A stretch of DNA of 48,865 nt, from positions 1 through 48,865 of IMG/VR virus record IMGVR_UViG_3300017960_000507; one strand, written 5' to 3'. Numbering within the stretch: position 1 is the first letter of the stretch; each line of letters starts with the position of its first letter. Both the position numbers and the translations under genes were made by a program. The notes beneath the pieces were generated by a model. The model had not been told where the DNA came from, did no database searches, and worked only from the letters and a program-made list of their open reading frames with translations. Positions 1-7,266 of this stretch are shown here, piece after piece. Origin of the DNA: a virus.

Positions 1-1
1 A

Positions 2-307
2 GCTTATCCAAGCGATGAAGACAAAGAAGCATTGCCTGATGGATTTTATGTTCAAGCCGAAACAGATGAAAAAGGCGTCTGGTTTTATTCAGAAGAAAGT
101 GGCGACTTAGAAGCAGTGTTTTACACTGCGCAATTGTTGTTGAAAGAGTTTGATATCAAAGAACCTTTTGTTGTTTCGTGGGCCTATACTTGTAGCAAAC
201 CGCGCATTAGTGAATTTGGCGGTGGCGCTGCTGCAATTTATCAAGACAACATTATTTCCATTGACGCAAGGGAACACATTGAAAAACTTGTCAATAGTAA
301 AAAATGA
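2..307 (+). CDS. Unknown protein, 5' end outside the window
   Basis: The reading frame is open from the first bases of the window, so the true start lies upstream. Only the last 101 residues are visible. The C-terminal half holds a short Gly-rich stretch (F-G-G-G-A-A-A-I) after C-S-K-P-R, a pattern I associate with uncharacterised phage proteins. The next gene's TTG start lies inside its last 30 bases, so the two are translationally coupled. No function is assigned. Confidence 0.75.
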   Translation, partial: AYPSDEDKEALPDGFYVQAETDEKGVWFYSEESGDLEAVFYTAQLLLKEFDIKEPFVVSWAYTCSKPRISEFGGGAAAIYQDNIISIDAREHIEKLVNSKK

Positions 308-728
308 AAACGTCGCAAAAGAATTTCTGCGCAAGGTAGGAAATCATCTCAAGCGATTAAGAAAAGAAAAAGGAATGACACAGGTACAGATTGCAAAGAT
401 GTTCGGAATATCGAGTAGCACAATCAGTCGTTGGGAAAACCAATGTAACATTCCTATTGCTGAGATGGATAAATGGTTAGCCGTGTTTGGAGACAAACTT
501 GTTGTGTCGTTTGAAAAAGAAGGATCATTGAAGGCTGATCGGAAGATTTGTACCAAGTGTGAAAATTCTTATTGTCCAATAAAGCCAGAGGAAAAAACAG
601 TAGGGTTGGTCATCCAGCACACTGAAGTTCCAGAGCAATGCCCATATGAACTCGAACATTTGATGAGTACGCAGAAACATAATCCGAGCGTTGACAAAGG
701 GATACAAGAGAACAAGAAAAAAGTTTGA
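279..728 (+). CDS. XRE-type helix-turn-helix protein fused to an LEH module
   Basis: This 149-residue protein has a Cro/CI (HTH_3) domain at about residues 19-70; T-Q-V-Q-I-A-K-M-F-G-I-S then S-T-I-S-R-W-E-N is the classic turn and recognition helix. A C-terminal LEH module follows: Cys91 and Cys94 (CTKC), Cys99, then C-P-Y-E-L-E-H at 121-127. The TTG start at 279 is chosen because AAGGGA ends 5 bases before it; the ATG at 150 would bury half of the upstream gene. It probably binds DNA as a phage repressor or regulator. It is the only member joined to a recognised DNA-binding domain, so it hints that the module may serve sensing or partner binding. Confidence 0.82.
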   Translation: MKNLSIVKNENVAKEFLRKVGNHLKRLRKEKGMTQVQIAKMFGISSSTISRWENQCNIPIAEMDKWLAVFGDKLVVSFEKEGSLKADRKICTKCENSYCPIKPEEKTVGLVIQHTEVPEQCPYELEHLMSTQKHNPSVDKGIQENKKKV

Positions 729-794
729 TACTTGACCATATAATAGGACAGGTGACTTATTTCATACAAACGTAAAAAGAAACAGAAAAAGTCC

Positions 795-1418
795 ATGAAG
801 TTTCCCGATACGCAAAGGACTGCGGAACACGAGATGGTACGATTGCGCATGAATTCTATTTCTTTGCGCAAAAATGTAGGACTGTTTCCAAACCCAGAAG
901 AGGCAACCAAAGAACCAACGCGGAAGCAAAAAATGAAGTTGATGTTGCTCGACCGCGAAATCGACCGTTTCTGTAAACGTCTCTTTGCTCATCCTTATTT
1001 TTCTTACCGGATGATTTCTTGCGTTATCGATGTTTGTGGAAATGTTAAGTCTTGTGAAAGTTGCGTCACCGAGACCGAAGAAATAATTGAGAAGGTTGAG
1101 ACGTTTGAAGAAATGGACGAACTGATTTCACGTTATGGGTCTTTGCCTGTTGAGGTGAGCAAGACAATCAGGAGAGCAGGTTACTCAATTACAGAAAGTG
1201 GAGTGGGGAGTTGTGGCTGGCATCTTGGAATCCCTTGCTCCGAACCGCAAGGACATCATTTGTGTGATTTGCTTCATTGGCGTTTCAATCAGGCGATCAA
1301 AGCTGGAATGGTGGAAGTGTTGCGGCATTCTTGTCGTCCTCAATTTCCGCACCTTTGGACGGATGATCATGTGTTGGAATGGATAAAGGAAAACGGATTG
1401 CCCGATGACCGGCGATGA
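795..1418 (+). CDS. Unknown protein with a central Cys cluster
   Basis: This is a 207-residue protein with no family I recognise. It has a charged N-terminal half, four cysteines at 76, 81, 87 and 90 that could bind a metal, a helical stretch at about 93-130, and a His/Cys-rich part at 140-180. No strong ribosome-binding site precedes the ATG at 795; an in-frame ATG at 834 is an alternative start. Its TGA overlaps the next ATG (ATGA), so it is co-translated with the CxxCxxCC protein. Confidence 0.75.
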   Translation: MKFPDTQRTAEHEMVRLRMNSISLRKNVGLFPNPEEATKEPTRKQKMKLMLLDREIDRFCKRLFAHPYFSYRMISCVIDVCGNVKSCESCVTETEEIIEKVETFEEMDELISRYGSLPVEVSKTIRRAGYSITESGVGSCGWHLGIPCSEPQGHHLCDLLHWRFNQAIKAGMVEVLRHSCRPQFPHLWTDDHVLEWIKENGLPDDRR

Positions 1419-1762
1419 AAACTAAGAAACGAAAACGTAAGAGGGGTTCAAAAACAGAGTGCAAAAAATGCGGACGTTGCTGTTACTTCAAAACGACAGT
1501 AAATGGCGTTCGAGTATTCACAAACAAATCATGCCTCTATCTTAATCGCGATACAAACCTTTGCACAGTGTATCCAAACCGATTCCGCGCTGGAGTTGGC
1601 TGTTTACCGATAAAGGAAGCAATTGAGAATTTTGGCGTGCCGAAGGATTGTGCGTTTGTTTCTCATTTGCCCCATTACAAAGGAGTAATTACGGCAAAGG
1701 AAGCTTTTGAAAAAGGCTTGATTGATGAAAGTGATTATCGCAGGCTCGCGGAATTGCCTTGA
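1415..1762 (+). CDS. CxxCxxCC metal-cluster protein (YkgJ-like)
   Basis: This is a 115-residue protein. Cys16, Cys19, Cys22 and Cys23 form the C-x2-C-x2-CC motif of the YkgJ/UPF0153 group, annotated as putative zinc- or iron-chelating proteins. Further cysteines at 40, 50 and 63 fit the family pattern (L-Y-L-N-R-D-T-N-L-C-T-V-Y). The first 13 residues are very basic. A second copy lies at 15423-15710. The biochemical role of the family is not established; the family call is fairly sure. Confidence 0.82.
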   Translation: MKTKKRKRKRGSKTECKKCGRCCYFKTTVNGVRVFTNKSCLYLNRDTNLCTVYPNRFRAGVGCLPIKEAIENFGVPKDCAFVSHLPHYKGVITAKEAFEKGLIDESDYRRLAELP

Positions 1763-2075
1763 TTATGAATTGCTCTGTGAAGCGATCAAAGAGTCAAAGT
1801 TTGAAATTACAGAAGTGGTTAGTGGTTGTGCCGCTGGAGCGGATACAATGGGGATTCGGTGGGCTGTGGAAAACAAGATTCCAGTTAAGAAATTTCCCGC
1901 TGAATGGTCGAAGTATGGAAAGCAAGCAGGTATGATACGTAATCGAGAAATGGCGTGGTATGGAGATGCCTTGATTGCGATTCATCTTTCGGGTTCTCGT
2001 GGAACTGCTGATATGATAAGGGTTGCGAAAAAGCAAGGGTTGAAACGGTATGTGAAAGAAATGAAGATTTCATGA
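1725..2075 (+). CDS. SLOG-fold nucleotide-binding protein (YspA/DUF2493-like)
   Basis: This is a 116-residue Rossmann-like protein. It shows I-I-A-G-S-R-N at the N-terminus, V-S-G-C-A-A-G-A-D at about 34-42, P-A-E-W then G-M-I-R-N-R-E-M, and G-S-R-G-T-A-D-M near the end. This order is typical of YspA-like members of the SLOG superfamily, which bind nucleotides or nucleotide-derived ligands. ATG 1725 is preferred over TTG 1722, and it overlaps the upstream gene by 38 bases. SLOG proteins occur in NAD-linked and nucleotide-signalling defence conflicts, but the ligand here is unknown. Confidence 0.85.
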   Translation: MKVIIAGSRNCLDYELLCEAIKESKFEITEVVSGCAAGADTMGIRWAVENKIPVKKFPAEWSKYGKQAGMIRNREMAWYGDALIAIHLSGSRGTADMIRVAKKQGLKRYVKEMKIS

Positions 2076-2103
2076 AATTCATTTCGGAGATTCATCAATT
2101 TTA

Positions 2104-2133
2104 TCAAAAATCTTTGTTGTTCAGTTGTATAAT
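2104..2133 (+). promoter_or_regulatory. Phage promoter copy 1 (TCAAAA-18-TATAAT)
   Basis: TTGTATAAT ends at 2133, with the TATAAT part at 2128-2133. TCAAAA at 2104-2109 sits at the -35 position with an 18-base spacer. The next ATG (2139) is only 6 bases after the hexamer, which predicts a leaderless message. Confidence 0.65.
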
Positions 2134-2138
2134 TATAC

Positions 2139-2552
2139 ATGAGAATATGGCCCCCGAATTACCAGAATGTTAAACCGACGATGCGTCCAGCGGATTTGAT
2201 CCGAGATATTAAGGAGCGACGAAAGATTCCGTTATCTGCTCGGATTTGCACCAAATGTCAGCATCAAATAACTGGCGACAGGTGGGGCGACGAAGGGCAT
2301 TCTTTTTATTGTACCGTTGGCGATATTGATGATGAGTTGGGATTTCAAAGAGTAATTGGGGAAGTCGACCCCGTAACAATGAAGGTTACAATCAACGCTT
2401 GCGGCATCCCGCAAAATTGTCCTTTTCAGTTGGAACATTTTATGCATTTTGAAAGTAGGAAACAGAGAAGGAAGAAAATGACGTTTTGGCAGCGTATTTT
2501 AGAAACGTTGAAAAACAGGCGTGACAAAGATTACACGCCGGAGAAAGAATGA
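2139..2552 (+). CDS. LEH-family protein with basic C-terminal tail
   Basis: 137 residues: a 30-residue basic leader, CTKC at Cys37/Cys40, middle cysteines 58 and 88, and C-P-F-Q-L-E-H at 94-100. A further 37 basic residues after the motif could form an amphipathic helix. It is the first gene after promoter copy 1. The ATG lies where transcription should begin and no ribosome-binding site precedes it; an in-frame ATG at 2181 also lacks one. The long leader and tail make it an atypical member. Confidence 0.82.
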   Translation: MRIWPPNYQNVKPTMRPADLIRDIKERRKIPLSARICTKCQHQITGDRWGDEGHSFYCTVGDIDDELGFQRVIGEVDPVTMKVTINACGIPQNCPFQLEHFMHFESRKQRRKKMTFWQRILETLKNRRDKDYTPEKE

Positions 2553-2845
2553 ATCCATTGCCGCCCAGAACAGTAAAGCTTTCAAAGGTGGTTTGCAAAA
2601 GCTGCATCAATCATTGTAGGTGTGGTGTTTTGGAAAAAGCAAACGAAGGAACTTATCTTCATAAAGAACCATGGAGCAAAAGAGATGATAAACTTTGGGA
2701 TGATCCAAACTTGCGGGTAGTTTATTGTCCTATAACAACTATAGAAACAAGTTTGTATATGGAACCGCCAGTGAATTGCCGATTTCGTTTAGAACATTTG
2801 ATGGAGACTCAAAATGTTCAAGACCGTGTTGGTCAACGCAAGTAA
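2549..2845 (+). CDS. LEH-family Cys-rich protein
   Basis: 98 residues. The knuckle is Cys16/Cys19 with an extra C-x-C at 23/25. Cys60 is followed by Pro, and N-C-R-F-R-L-E-H covers 76-83 (Arg replaces the usual Pro after the last Cys). The start is set by the ATGA overlap with the upstream stop and by GGAG 5 bases before it. The tail M-E-T-Q is followed by 9 charged residues that overlap the next gene. Confidence 0.87.
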   Translation: MNPLPPRTVKLSKVVCKSCINHCRCGVLEKANEGTYLHKEPWSKRDDKLWDDPNLRVVYCPITTIETSLYMEPPVNCRFRLEHLMETQNVQDRVGQRK

Positions 2846-3020
2846 CGCTTATTGCCGCCTTTGCGACCCTTACAATCGGACGGAAAAAAGTGCGTTGAAA
2901 AGAGGAACTCGTGCGGTACAAATTGAAATGCTGCATTCTGGTGGCCTTGCAAGTTCAATGATTTGTTTTAAGTGCGCAAGCGCAGTGCATGGCGAATTGA
3001 ACGAAGTGGTTGGCGATTAA
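2814..3020 (+). CDS. Small double-CxxC protein, not LEH family
   Basis: 68 residues with two knuckles, CRLC at 14-17 and CFKC at 51-54, spaced as in a zinc ribbon or treble-clef protein. It lacks the C-terminal LEH motif. It starts inside the last 32 bases of the upstream LEH gene, directly after the codons for M-E-T-Q-N, so it uses the same junction signal as the family. No function is recognised. Confidence 0.72.
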   Translation: MFKTVLVNASNAYCRLCDPYNRTEKSALKRGTRAVQIEMLHSGGLASSMICFKCASAVHGELNEVVGD

Positions 3021-3021
3021 A

Positions 3022-3237
3022 ATGACATTGGTCAAACGGATTTGTCAAAGATGTACGATGAATGTCCTCGGTAATGAATGGTCTGAGGCTGACCACGAGT
3101 TTTTTGATGAAAACAAAGAAGCTTGGTGCGATGTATGTGAGTTTTGGGTATCAACGAAAGAGGCTCCTCCGCAGAAATGTCCTTTTACCCTTGAGCACTT
3201 GATGGAGTCGCAAAAATGCAAGCCAAAGAGAAAATAA
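3022..3237 (+). CDS. LEH-family Cys-rich protein
   Basis: 71 residues: Cys8/Cys11, a second knuckle CDVC at 36-39, and C-P-F-T-L-E-H at 53-59. The acidic middle (D-E-F-F-D-E-N-K type) contrasts with a basic tail, K-P-K-R-K. ATG 3022 is preferred because it gives the family spacing to the knuckle; TTG 3010 is an alternative start. Confidence 0.87.
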   Translation: MTLVKRICQRCTMNVLGNEWSEADHEFFDENKEAWCDVCEFWVSTKEAPPQKCPFTLEHLMESQKCKPKRK

Positions 3238-3419
3238 AGATTTGCAAGAAGTGTAAGCATGTTCGCAGGTTATTTCGGGGCGATAAGCCGTTGGATTTGA
3301 TTTGCAAGGTTGCATTTTTGGACGATGATGAATATCGCATCAAGGAAGAGAATTTTGTTCCCCCGAAAGAATGCCCCTACAGGCTTGAGTTTGTTATCAA
3401 AGAAGCATCGGTGGTTTGA
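3216..3419 (+). CDS. LEH-family protein with LEF variant
   Basis: 67 residues: Cys10/Cys13, Cys30, then C-P-Y-R-L-E-F at 53-59. The terminal His is replaced by Phe, so that His is not universally needed if it is a ligand. The ATG lies just after the M-E-S-Q codons of the gene above (22-base overlap). Confidence 0.85.
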   Translation: MQAKEKIKICKKCKHVRRLFRGDKPLDLICKVAFLDDDEYRIKEENFVPPKECPYRLEFVIKEASVV

Positions 3420-3423
3420 GCCA

Positions 3424-3591
3424 ATGACAAAGCGAGACATATGCAAAAAATGCAGGGCTTGGGATTTTTGGTTTACAGGCGACAATGGAGAGAGTAAAAA
3501 GGAATGTATTTTTGAATTGGGCATGGAAGTAGGCGGTAAGAAGAAATGCTTTTATGAGCTTGAGATTTTGATGGTAGAACAGAATGCTTGA
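3424..3591 (+). CDS. Short LEH-family protein with LEI variant
   Basis: 55 residues, among the shortest: Cys7/Cys10, Cys28, and C-F-Y-E-L-E-I at 42-48. The final tail M-V-E-Q-N-A still provides the junction for the next gene. An ATG 114 bases upstream in frame would overlap the previous gene and is not used here, because ATG 3424 restores the family M-x-K-x-x-I-C start. Confidence 0.82.
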   Translation: MTKRDICKKCRAWDFWFTGDNGESKKECIFELGMEVGGKKKCFYELEILMVEQNA

Positions 3592-3787
3592 CAAGGATGT
3601 TTGCAAAGCGTGTTTTAAGGAAGAAAGTCAACCAATGTTTCCACAAGAGGAATGGTTTGCTGGGTTGTTTTCTTGTCCACCGGGAATCAGGATTGGAATG
3701 GCTATTGTTGAAAAAGAACCACCTGAAAATTGTCCTCGTAAAAATCAACATCGGCTTGAAGGGGCTGATGACAGTCATAAATCGTAA
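3584..3787 (+). CDS. LEH-family protein with disrupted C-terminal motif
   Basis: 67 residues. The N-terminal half is canonical (M-L-D-K-D-V-C-K-A-C, Cys31 followed by Pro). At the C-terminus N-C-P is followed by R-K-N-Q-H before R-L-E-G, so five residues are inserted and the His is lost. The normal junction with the next gene is also gone. This is either a decaying copy or a divergent one. Confidence 0.75.
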   Translation: MLDKDVCKACFKEESQPMFPQEEWFAGLFSCPPGIRIGMAIVEKEPPENCPRKNQHRLEGADDSHKS

Positions 3788-3811
3788 GGGGATTGTAGGA
3801 AGGGGAACGTA

Positions 3812-3979
3812 ATGAAATTTGACGCAACTGTTGAGTGGGTAATGGCTGTTCGGCTTAAAGTCGAAGCGGAAAGCGAAGACGAAGCCAGAGAACAGCTTTC
3901 AGTAGAGAGCGGTTTGCCAAAAAATGGAGAGTACATCCCCGGTAGTTTTAGAGTGACATTTATAGAGCCGGAGGGTTAA
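3812..3979 (+). CDS. Small acidic unknown protein
   Basis: 55 residues without Cys. The start is supported by AAGGGG about 7 bases upstream. The N-terminal part (V-E-W-V-M-A-V-R-L-K-V-E-A-E) looks like a beta strand pair, followed by an acidic helix and a strand near the end. This shape is common in small phage proteins, but I do not recognise the family. It ends 2 bases before the next ATG. Confidence 0.75.
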   Translation: MKFDATVEWVMAVRLKVEAESEDEAREQLSVESGLPKNGEYIPGSFRVTFIEPEG

Positions 3980-3981
3980 TC

Positions 3982-4824
3982 ATGTCTACAATAGCTCAAA
4001 AAATCAAAAAGGGAAGTTATTCAAGGACACGGGCGTTAAAGCAACATGGGTTTCATATTACTATGGAAGGATACAAAGAATTAGCAATAACAAAGGACAT
4101 CATAAGTAGAGCATTGAAGGTTGAGAAGAGATGGAAAAAAACTGAACATACATTCAAAGATGAAGACAAACTATTTTCTTTTATCATTGGCGAAGCCTTC
4201 TTGGAAGTTTACAAAAGCGCAAGACGCGTCGGGTTGGTGAAACAAGTGTTTGACAAAACGACAAAAGAAGGCACAAAACGTTTTAAGCTAATGTCGAAAA
4301 GACGTGAAATAAAGCCAAGACCGGAGCACTTGGGAAGCATTGCTGTAAAATATGCAAACAACGATGCTGACTACTATATTTTTGCAAGCGCGATTGTTGA
4401 CAAGACGCGAGACAGAGAAGACCCTAAAGCATATCAAGCTTGGCTTTGTGGGCACCTCCCGAAGCAAGAGTTTCATCGACTACAAAAGTTCTTTCCAAAA
4501 GATTCATATGATTCATCAAATGGTTATCGCACAAGGACGGACTGTTATTCAGTCTCATATGAGAATATGGAAAATTGGAAGCGGAAACATCTCATAACGT
4601 TGAGCGATGAAGAACTGATTTTACAAGCAGCTACAGACGCAACAGAAAACGAGCAAGTCACTATTGATGAAATTTCTGAAATGACCGGAATTCAAAAGAT
4701 GAAGGTGTTGAAAATATGTAGAAGTATGAGTTGGGCGCTTCAAATCAACAACAAAACTTTTGAAGTTACCGCGACAGATCAGGGAATTTCAGCTGCGTAT
4801 GATCCCAATTGTTGGGAAGGTTAA
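3982..4824 (+). CDS. Unknown 280-residue protein with possible C-terminal winged helix
   Basis: The N-terminal 200 residues are basic and mostly helical. The C-terminal part at about 208-265 (E-E-L-I-L-Q-A-A then T-I-D-E-I-S-E-M-T-G-I and M-K-V-L-K-I-C-R-S-M) fits a winged helix-turn-helix such as those of replication or transcription proteins. It sits directly before a PD-(D/E)XK nuclease (stop and start share one base), so a shared DNA role is plausible but unproven. Confidence 0.72.
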   Translation: MSTIAQKIKKGSYSRTRALKQHGFHITMEGYKELAITKDIISRALKVEKRWKKTEHTFKDEDKLFSFIIGEAFLEVYKSARRVGLVKQVFDKTTKEGTKRFKLMSKRREIKPRPEHLGSIAVKYANNDADYYIFASAIVDKTRDREDPKAYQAWLCGHLPKQEFHRLQKFFPKDSYDSSNGYRTRTDCYSVSYENMENWKRKHLITLSDEELILQAATDATENEQVTIDEISEMTGIQKMKVLKICRSMSWALQINNKTFEVTATDQGISAAYDPNCWEG

Positions 4825-5522
4825 TGAGCAAGCTTCAGTTTGATGAAAAGACACATACGTACAAAGTTGATGGCGTCAAATATGCTTCCGTTACGACTGT
4901 CGTGAAAAAATGGTTCCAGCCGTTCAATGCTCCAGTTCAGGCAGCAAGATACGCGGCCAAACATGGTAAGACGGCAAAGCATTGGATGAAAGAATGGCAA
5001 AAGACAGCCGTGTTCGGAACGCGCATTCATTCTTTTGCAGAGAAGTTTTTGAAGGAGAGGGTTTTTCCAAAAACATCTGATCAACGGGAAAGACGCTTCC
5101 AAGAGCATATCGGTCGGTTTGTCGAAAAAGAAATATGGGGAGGATTTGAAGTTGTTTTCATTGAGCATAAGACGTTCAGTGAAAAACACCATTTGGCTGG
5201 AACCGTTGACCTTGTCCTGAGAGATACAGAATCCAATGGTTTGCTTTTGGCAGACTGGAAAACGAACAAGCAGATCAGACAATGCAATACTTGGGCTGCT
5301 GGTTTCAAAGAACTGTCTCACTTGGACGATTGCAATTATGTTCACTATTCGTTGCAGTTGAATTTGTATAGGGCGTTGCTCAATATAGAATTTCCAAACT
5401 CAGGGTACGATACTGCTACGATGGCATTGCTTCATCTTACGGAATTGAAAGGGGTAAATATATATAAAGTGTTTCCAATGGAAACGGAAGTTGCCTCAAT
5501 TTTGAAAGAGTTGGAATGTTAA
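4824..5522 (+). CDS. PD-(D/E)XK superfamily nuclease
   Basis: 232 residues. The active-site pattern is visible in order: an early Glu (E114 in V-F-I-E-H-K), G-T-V-D-L (D129), L-L-A-D-W-K-T (D144, K146), then Q-L-N-L-Y (Q178, Y182). This is the Cas4/RecB-type exonuclease arrangement. The N-terminal part contains G-V-K-Y-A-S-V-T-T-V, seen in phage exonucleases of this group. No iron-sulfur cysteine cluster of Cas4 type is seen. Likely roles are recombination, DNA end processing or host DNA degradation. The start is fixed by the TAATG overlap. Confidence 0.85.
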   Translation: MSKLQFDEKTHTYKVDGVKYASVTTVVKKWFQPFNAPVQAARYAAKHGKTAKHWMKEWQKTAVFGTRIHSFAEKFLKERVFPKTSDQRERRFQEHIGRFVEKEIWGGFEVVFIEHKTFSEKHHLAGTVDLVLRDTESNGLLLADWKTNKQIRQCNTWAAGFKELSHLDDCNYVHYSLQLNLYRALLNIEFPNSGYDTATMALLHLTELKGVNIYKVFPMETEVASILKELEC

Positions 5523-5980
5523 GTAAATTGGTTTGTGAGAAATGCGCAGAACGGAAAAAGCTGTATAAAGAGGAAGCAGATGAATATTCCTACGGCGGCT
5601 CAAAAGTTCCCTCTTTTGATGGCGCTTGGAAAACGATGAATATAGTTGTTTGTCCGGTTGTAGAAAAGCTTGAGGTTTCTAAAGGGCCAAATTGGGTAAG
5701 ATATCAATTGCCCATAACGTCTGCTTGTCCGCCAGATTGTTTCTATCAGCTTGAGCAATTCATTGATAATACGCCAGAAGAGGAAACGTTAAGAAGTCGT
5801 ATTCACGTTGCTTCGCTTGGAGAAGTTCTTTCAGAAAAATGCGAAGAGTGCAAAGGGACGTTCCATTTGCAAAGGACGCGAAGAAAACATTATTTGTGTT
5901 ACAAGTGTAATCAGTGCGGGAAAATGTTAGCAGTTGATCAAAGGACCGGAGAGTTAATAAAAAGGAGAATTCGTGGGTAA
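5516..5980 (+). CDS. LEH module fused to a C-terminal zinc ribbon
   Basis: 154 residues. The N-terminal LEH module has Cys7/Cys10, Cys46 (followed by Pro) and C-F-Y-Q-L-E-Q at 75-81. After a linker, a zinc-ribbon-like part has Cys109/Cys112, Cys128/Cys131 and Cys134 (C-Y-K-C-N-Q-C-G-K). It starts in the last 7 bases of the nuclease gene. The fusion shows the module followed by a recognised metal-binding fold. Confidence 0.84.
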   Translation: MLSKLVCEKCAERKKLYKEEADEYSYGGSKVPSFDGAWKTMNIVVCPVVEKLEVSKGPNWVRYQLPITSACPPDCFYQLEQFIDNTPEEETLRSRIHVASLGEVLSEKCEECKGTFHLQRTRRKHYLCYKCNQCGKMLAVDQRTGELIKRRIRG

Positions 5981-6341
5981 TTTCATTTTCAAAGTCGTAG
6001 GAGAATATCACGATAGTAAAGGAGCGTTCATCCGAGAGAATGAAATCATAAGCGGGAAAAAACCAGATGATTTCCCGCGTTTCACAGGACAAATTCAAGT
6101 GATGTTTGGAACGCCAGCAGGAAATATCCCCCATACAGTGAACTTCCCAATTTCAGCGGGGAATATAGAAGAGGCGTTCCGGAAGTTTGAAAAAGAGTCT
6201 AAAGAGGCGATAGCGGACGCGGCAAAGAACTTTGAGGCTCAGCTTAGAGAGAGAATGGCAAGCCGACCTAAAGTTCAAGCTCCGCCACCCGGTTTGAACC
6301 TCAAGGACTTGCCGCCACACAAAGGAAGAATAAAGCAATGA
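5973..6341 (+). CDS. Unknown 122-residue protein
   Basis: The GTG start at 5973 has a strong AAAGGAGA site 6 bases upstream. The N-terminal half looks like beta strands, the middle (about 60-95) is a charged helix (E-E-A-F-R-K-F-E-K-E-S-K-E-A), and the C-terminus has a Pro-rich patch, Q-A-P-P-P-G. There is no Cys and no recognised family. Confidence 0.8.
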   Translation: MGNFIFKVVGEYHDSKGAFIRENEIISGKKPDDFPRFTGQIQVMFGTPAGNIPHTVNFPISAGNIEEAFRKFEKESKEAIADAAKNFEAQLRERMASRPKVQAPPPGLNLKDLPPHKGRIKQ

Positions 6342-6490
6342 AGAAAAGTAAGTTCGCACAGTCAACCGAAAACAAAAAACGGTATGTTTACAAAGCAAAC
6401 AATTGGGAGTATGAAATTTTTTGCGAGGACATTGCGAAGTTTTGTAGAGAAAACAAGCTTGATATCAAGAATGCAAAGTTGCTCAAATGA
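6338..6490 (+). CDS. Small basic unknown protein
   Basis: 50 residues, with ATGA overlaps at both ends that fix its limits. GGAAG lies 9 bases upstream. Two Cys at 29 and 36 flank a short helix; the N-terminus is basic with aromatic residues (Y-V-Y). No family is recognised. Confidence 0.72.
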   Translation: MKKSKFAQSTENKKRYVYKANNWEYEIFCEDIAKFCRENKLDIKNAKLLK

Positions 6491-6729
6491 AGAAAAAAGC
6501 GTTGATTGTTTGTAAGTATTGTTTCGCGAAAAGGGTGCTTGAAAAGCCGCCCAAGAATGGACTTGAAGCAGCATTTACTGAGCAAATGTTAACATGGGAA
6601 CCAAAAGAGAAATCTTTTATGGCACCTTGTTATTGTAAGTTGAAACCGACTGAAGGTTTTAATGAGAAAAAAGCGTTGCCGAAAAAGTGCCCTTACTCAA
6701 CCGAGCATGTAGTGGAATTGAAATGTTGA
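6487..6729 (+). CDS. LEH-family protein with TEH variant
   Basis: 80 residues: Cys9/Cys12 (CKYC), C-Y-C at 48-50, and C-P-Y-S-T-E-H at 68-74, with Thr in place of Leu. The tail V-V-E-L-K-C overlaps the next start by 7 bases. The middle is longer and more Lys-rich than average. Confidence 0.84.
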   Translation: MKKKALIVCKYCFAKRVLEKPPKNGLEAAFTEQMLTWEPKEKSFMAPCYCKLKPTEGFNEKKALPKKCPYSTEHVVELKC

Positions 6730-6923
6730 GTAAATTGGTTTGCAAAAAATGTCAGGAGAAGTTTTTCAGGACTGTTTACGTTGGGTTTTTTGATCACAGC
6801 GTTGTTCAATGCCCGCATCCTGCTCTTGGAAAGTTGGGGATTTGTGTTGGGAGAGCAATTAAGGCGAAACCACCGCCTAAGTGGTGCGGGTATAGTTTGG
6901 AGCATTTGCTATGCCGAAAATAA
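6723..6923 (+). CDS. LEH-family Cys-rich protein
   Basis: 66 residues: Cys7/Cys10, Cys30 (followed by Pro), an additional Cys41, and K-W-C-G-Y-S-L-E-H at 53-61. Its ten-residue start M-L-S-K-L-V-C-K-K-C closely matches that of the gene at 5516, so the two may share a recent origin. It overlaps the next gene by 13 bases. Confidence 0.87.
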   Translation: MLSKLVCKKCQEKFFRTVYVGFFDHSVVQCPHPALGKLGICVGRAIKAKPPPKWCGYSLEHLLCRK

Positions 6924-7240
6924 CATTAGAGTTTTTGAAAAAGGAAATCAGAAGGCTTGATTCTAACGTTGAGGAAGGTTCCGATGATTTCAAAACCGCA
7001 TTAGTATTGCTGGCGTCATTGGTAGTCGGTCCAAATATTAAGAAAATAGCTCACTTTGTAAAGTTGCCAAGGAGTTATGTCGGAAAGATTTCAAAACGTA
7101 TGAGGGAAAACAAGATTTGGAAAGGTACGGAAACCTATTGTGATAACTGGTTCAAAAAGAAAGAAGGCGTTGTTGCTTTCTGGCTTGATGTATGCGTTGC
7201 TCTTGGCCATATGAAACGTGAGAAAAGAGCGGTAAAATAA
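6911..7240 (+). CDS. Small putative helix-turn-helix protein
   Basis: 109 basic residues. The segment at about 44-75 (P-N-I-K-K-I-A-H-F-V-K-L-P-R-S-Y-V-G-K-I then S-K-R-M-R-E-N-K-I-W) fits a helix-turn-helix that recognises DNA, with the next Trp-Lys-Gly as a wing start. The rest is unremarkable. The start lies in the tail of the upstream LEH gene. A role as transcription regulator is an inference from this segment only. Confidence 0.7.
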   Translation: MPKITLEFLKKEIRRLDSNVEEGSDDFKTALVLLASLVVGPNIKKIAHFVKLPRSYVGKISKRMRENKIWKGTETYCDNWFKKKEGVVAFWLDVCVALGHMKREKRAVK

Positions 7241-7266
7241 TCACTTTTGCAAGGAGGGTTTGAGTA

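Noticed and set aside
150-728. ATG 150 as start of the HTH gene
   Set aside because: It would overlap the upstream gene by 158 bases and add a non-homologous leader; TTG 279 has a good ribosome-binding site.
730-750. Another promoter with ATATAATAGG
   Set aside because: It lacks the TTG before TATAAT and the CAAAA box 17 bases upstream that mark the other copies.
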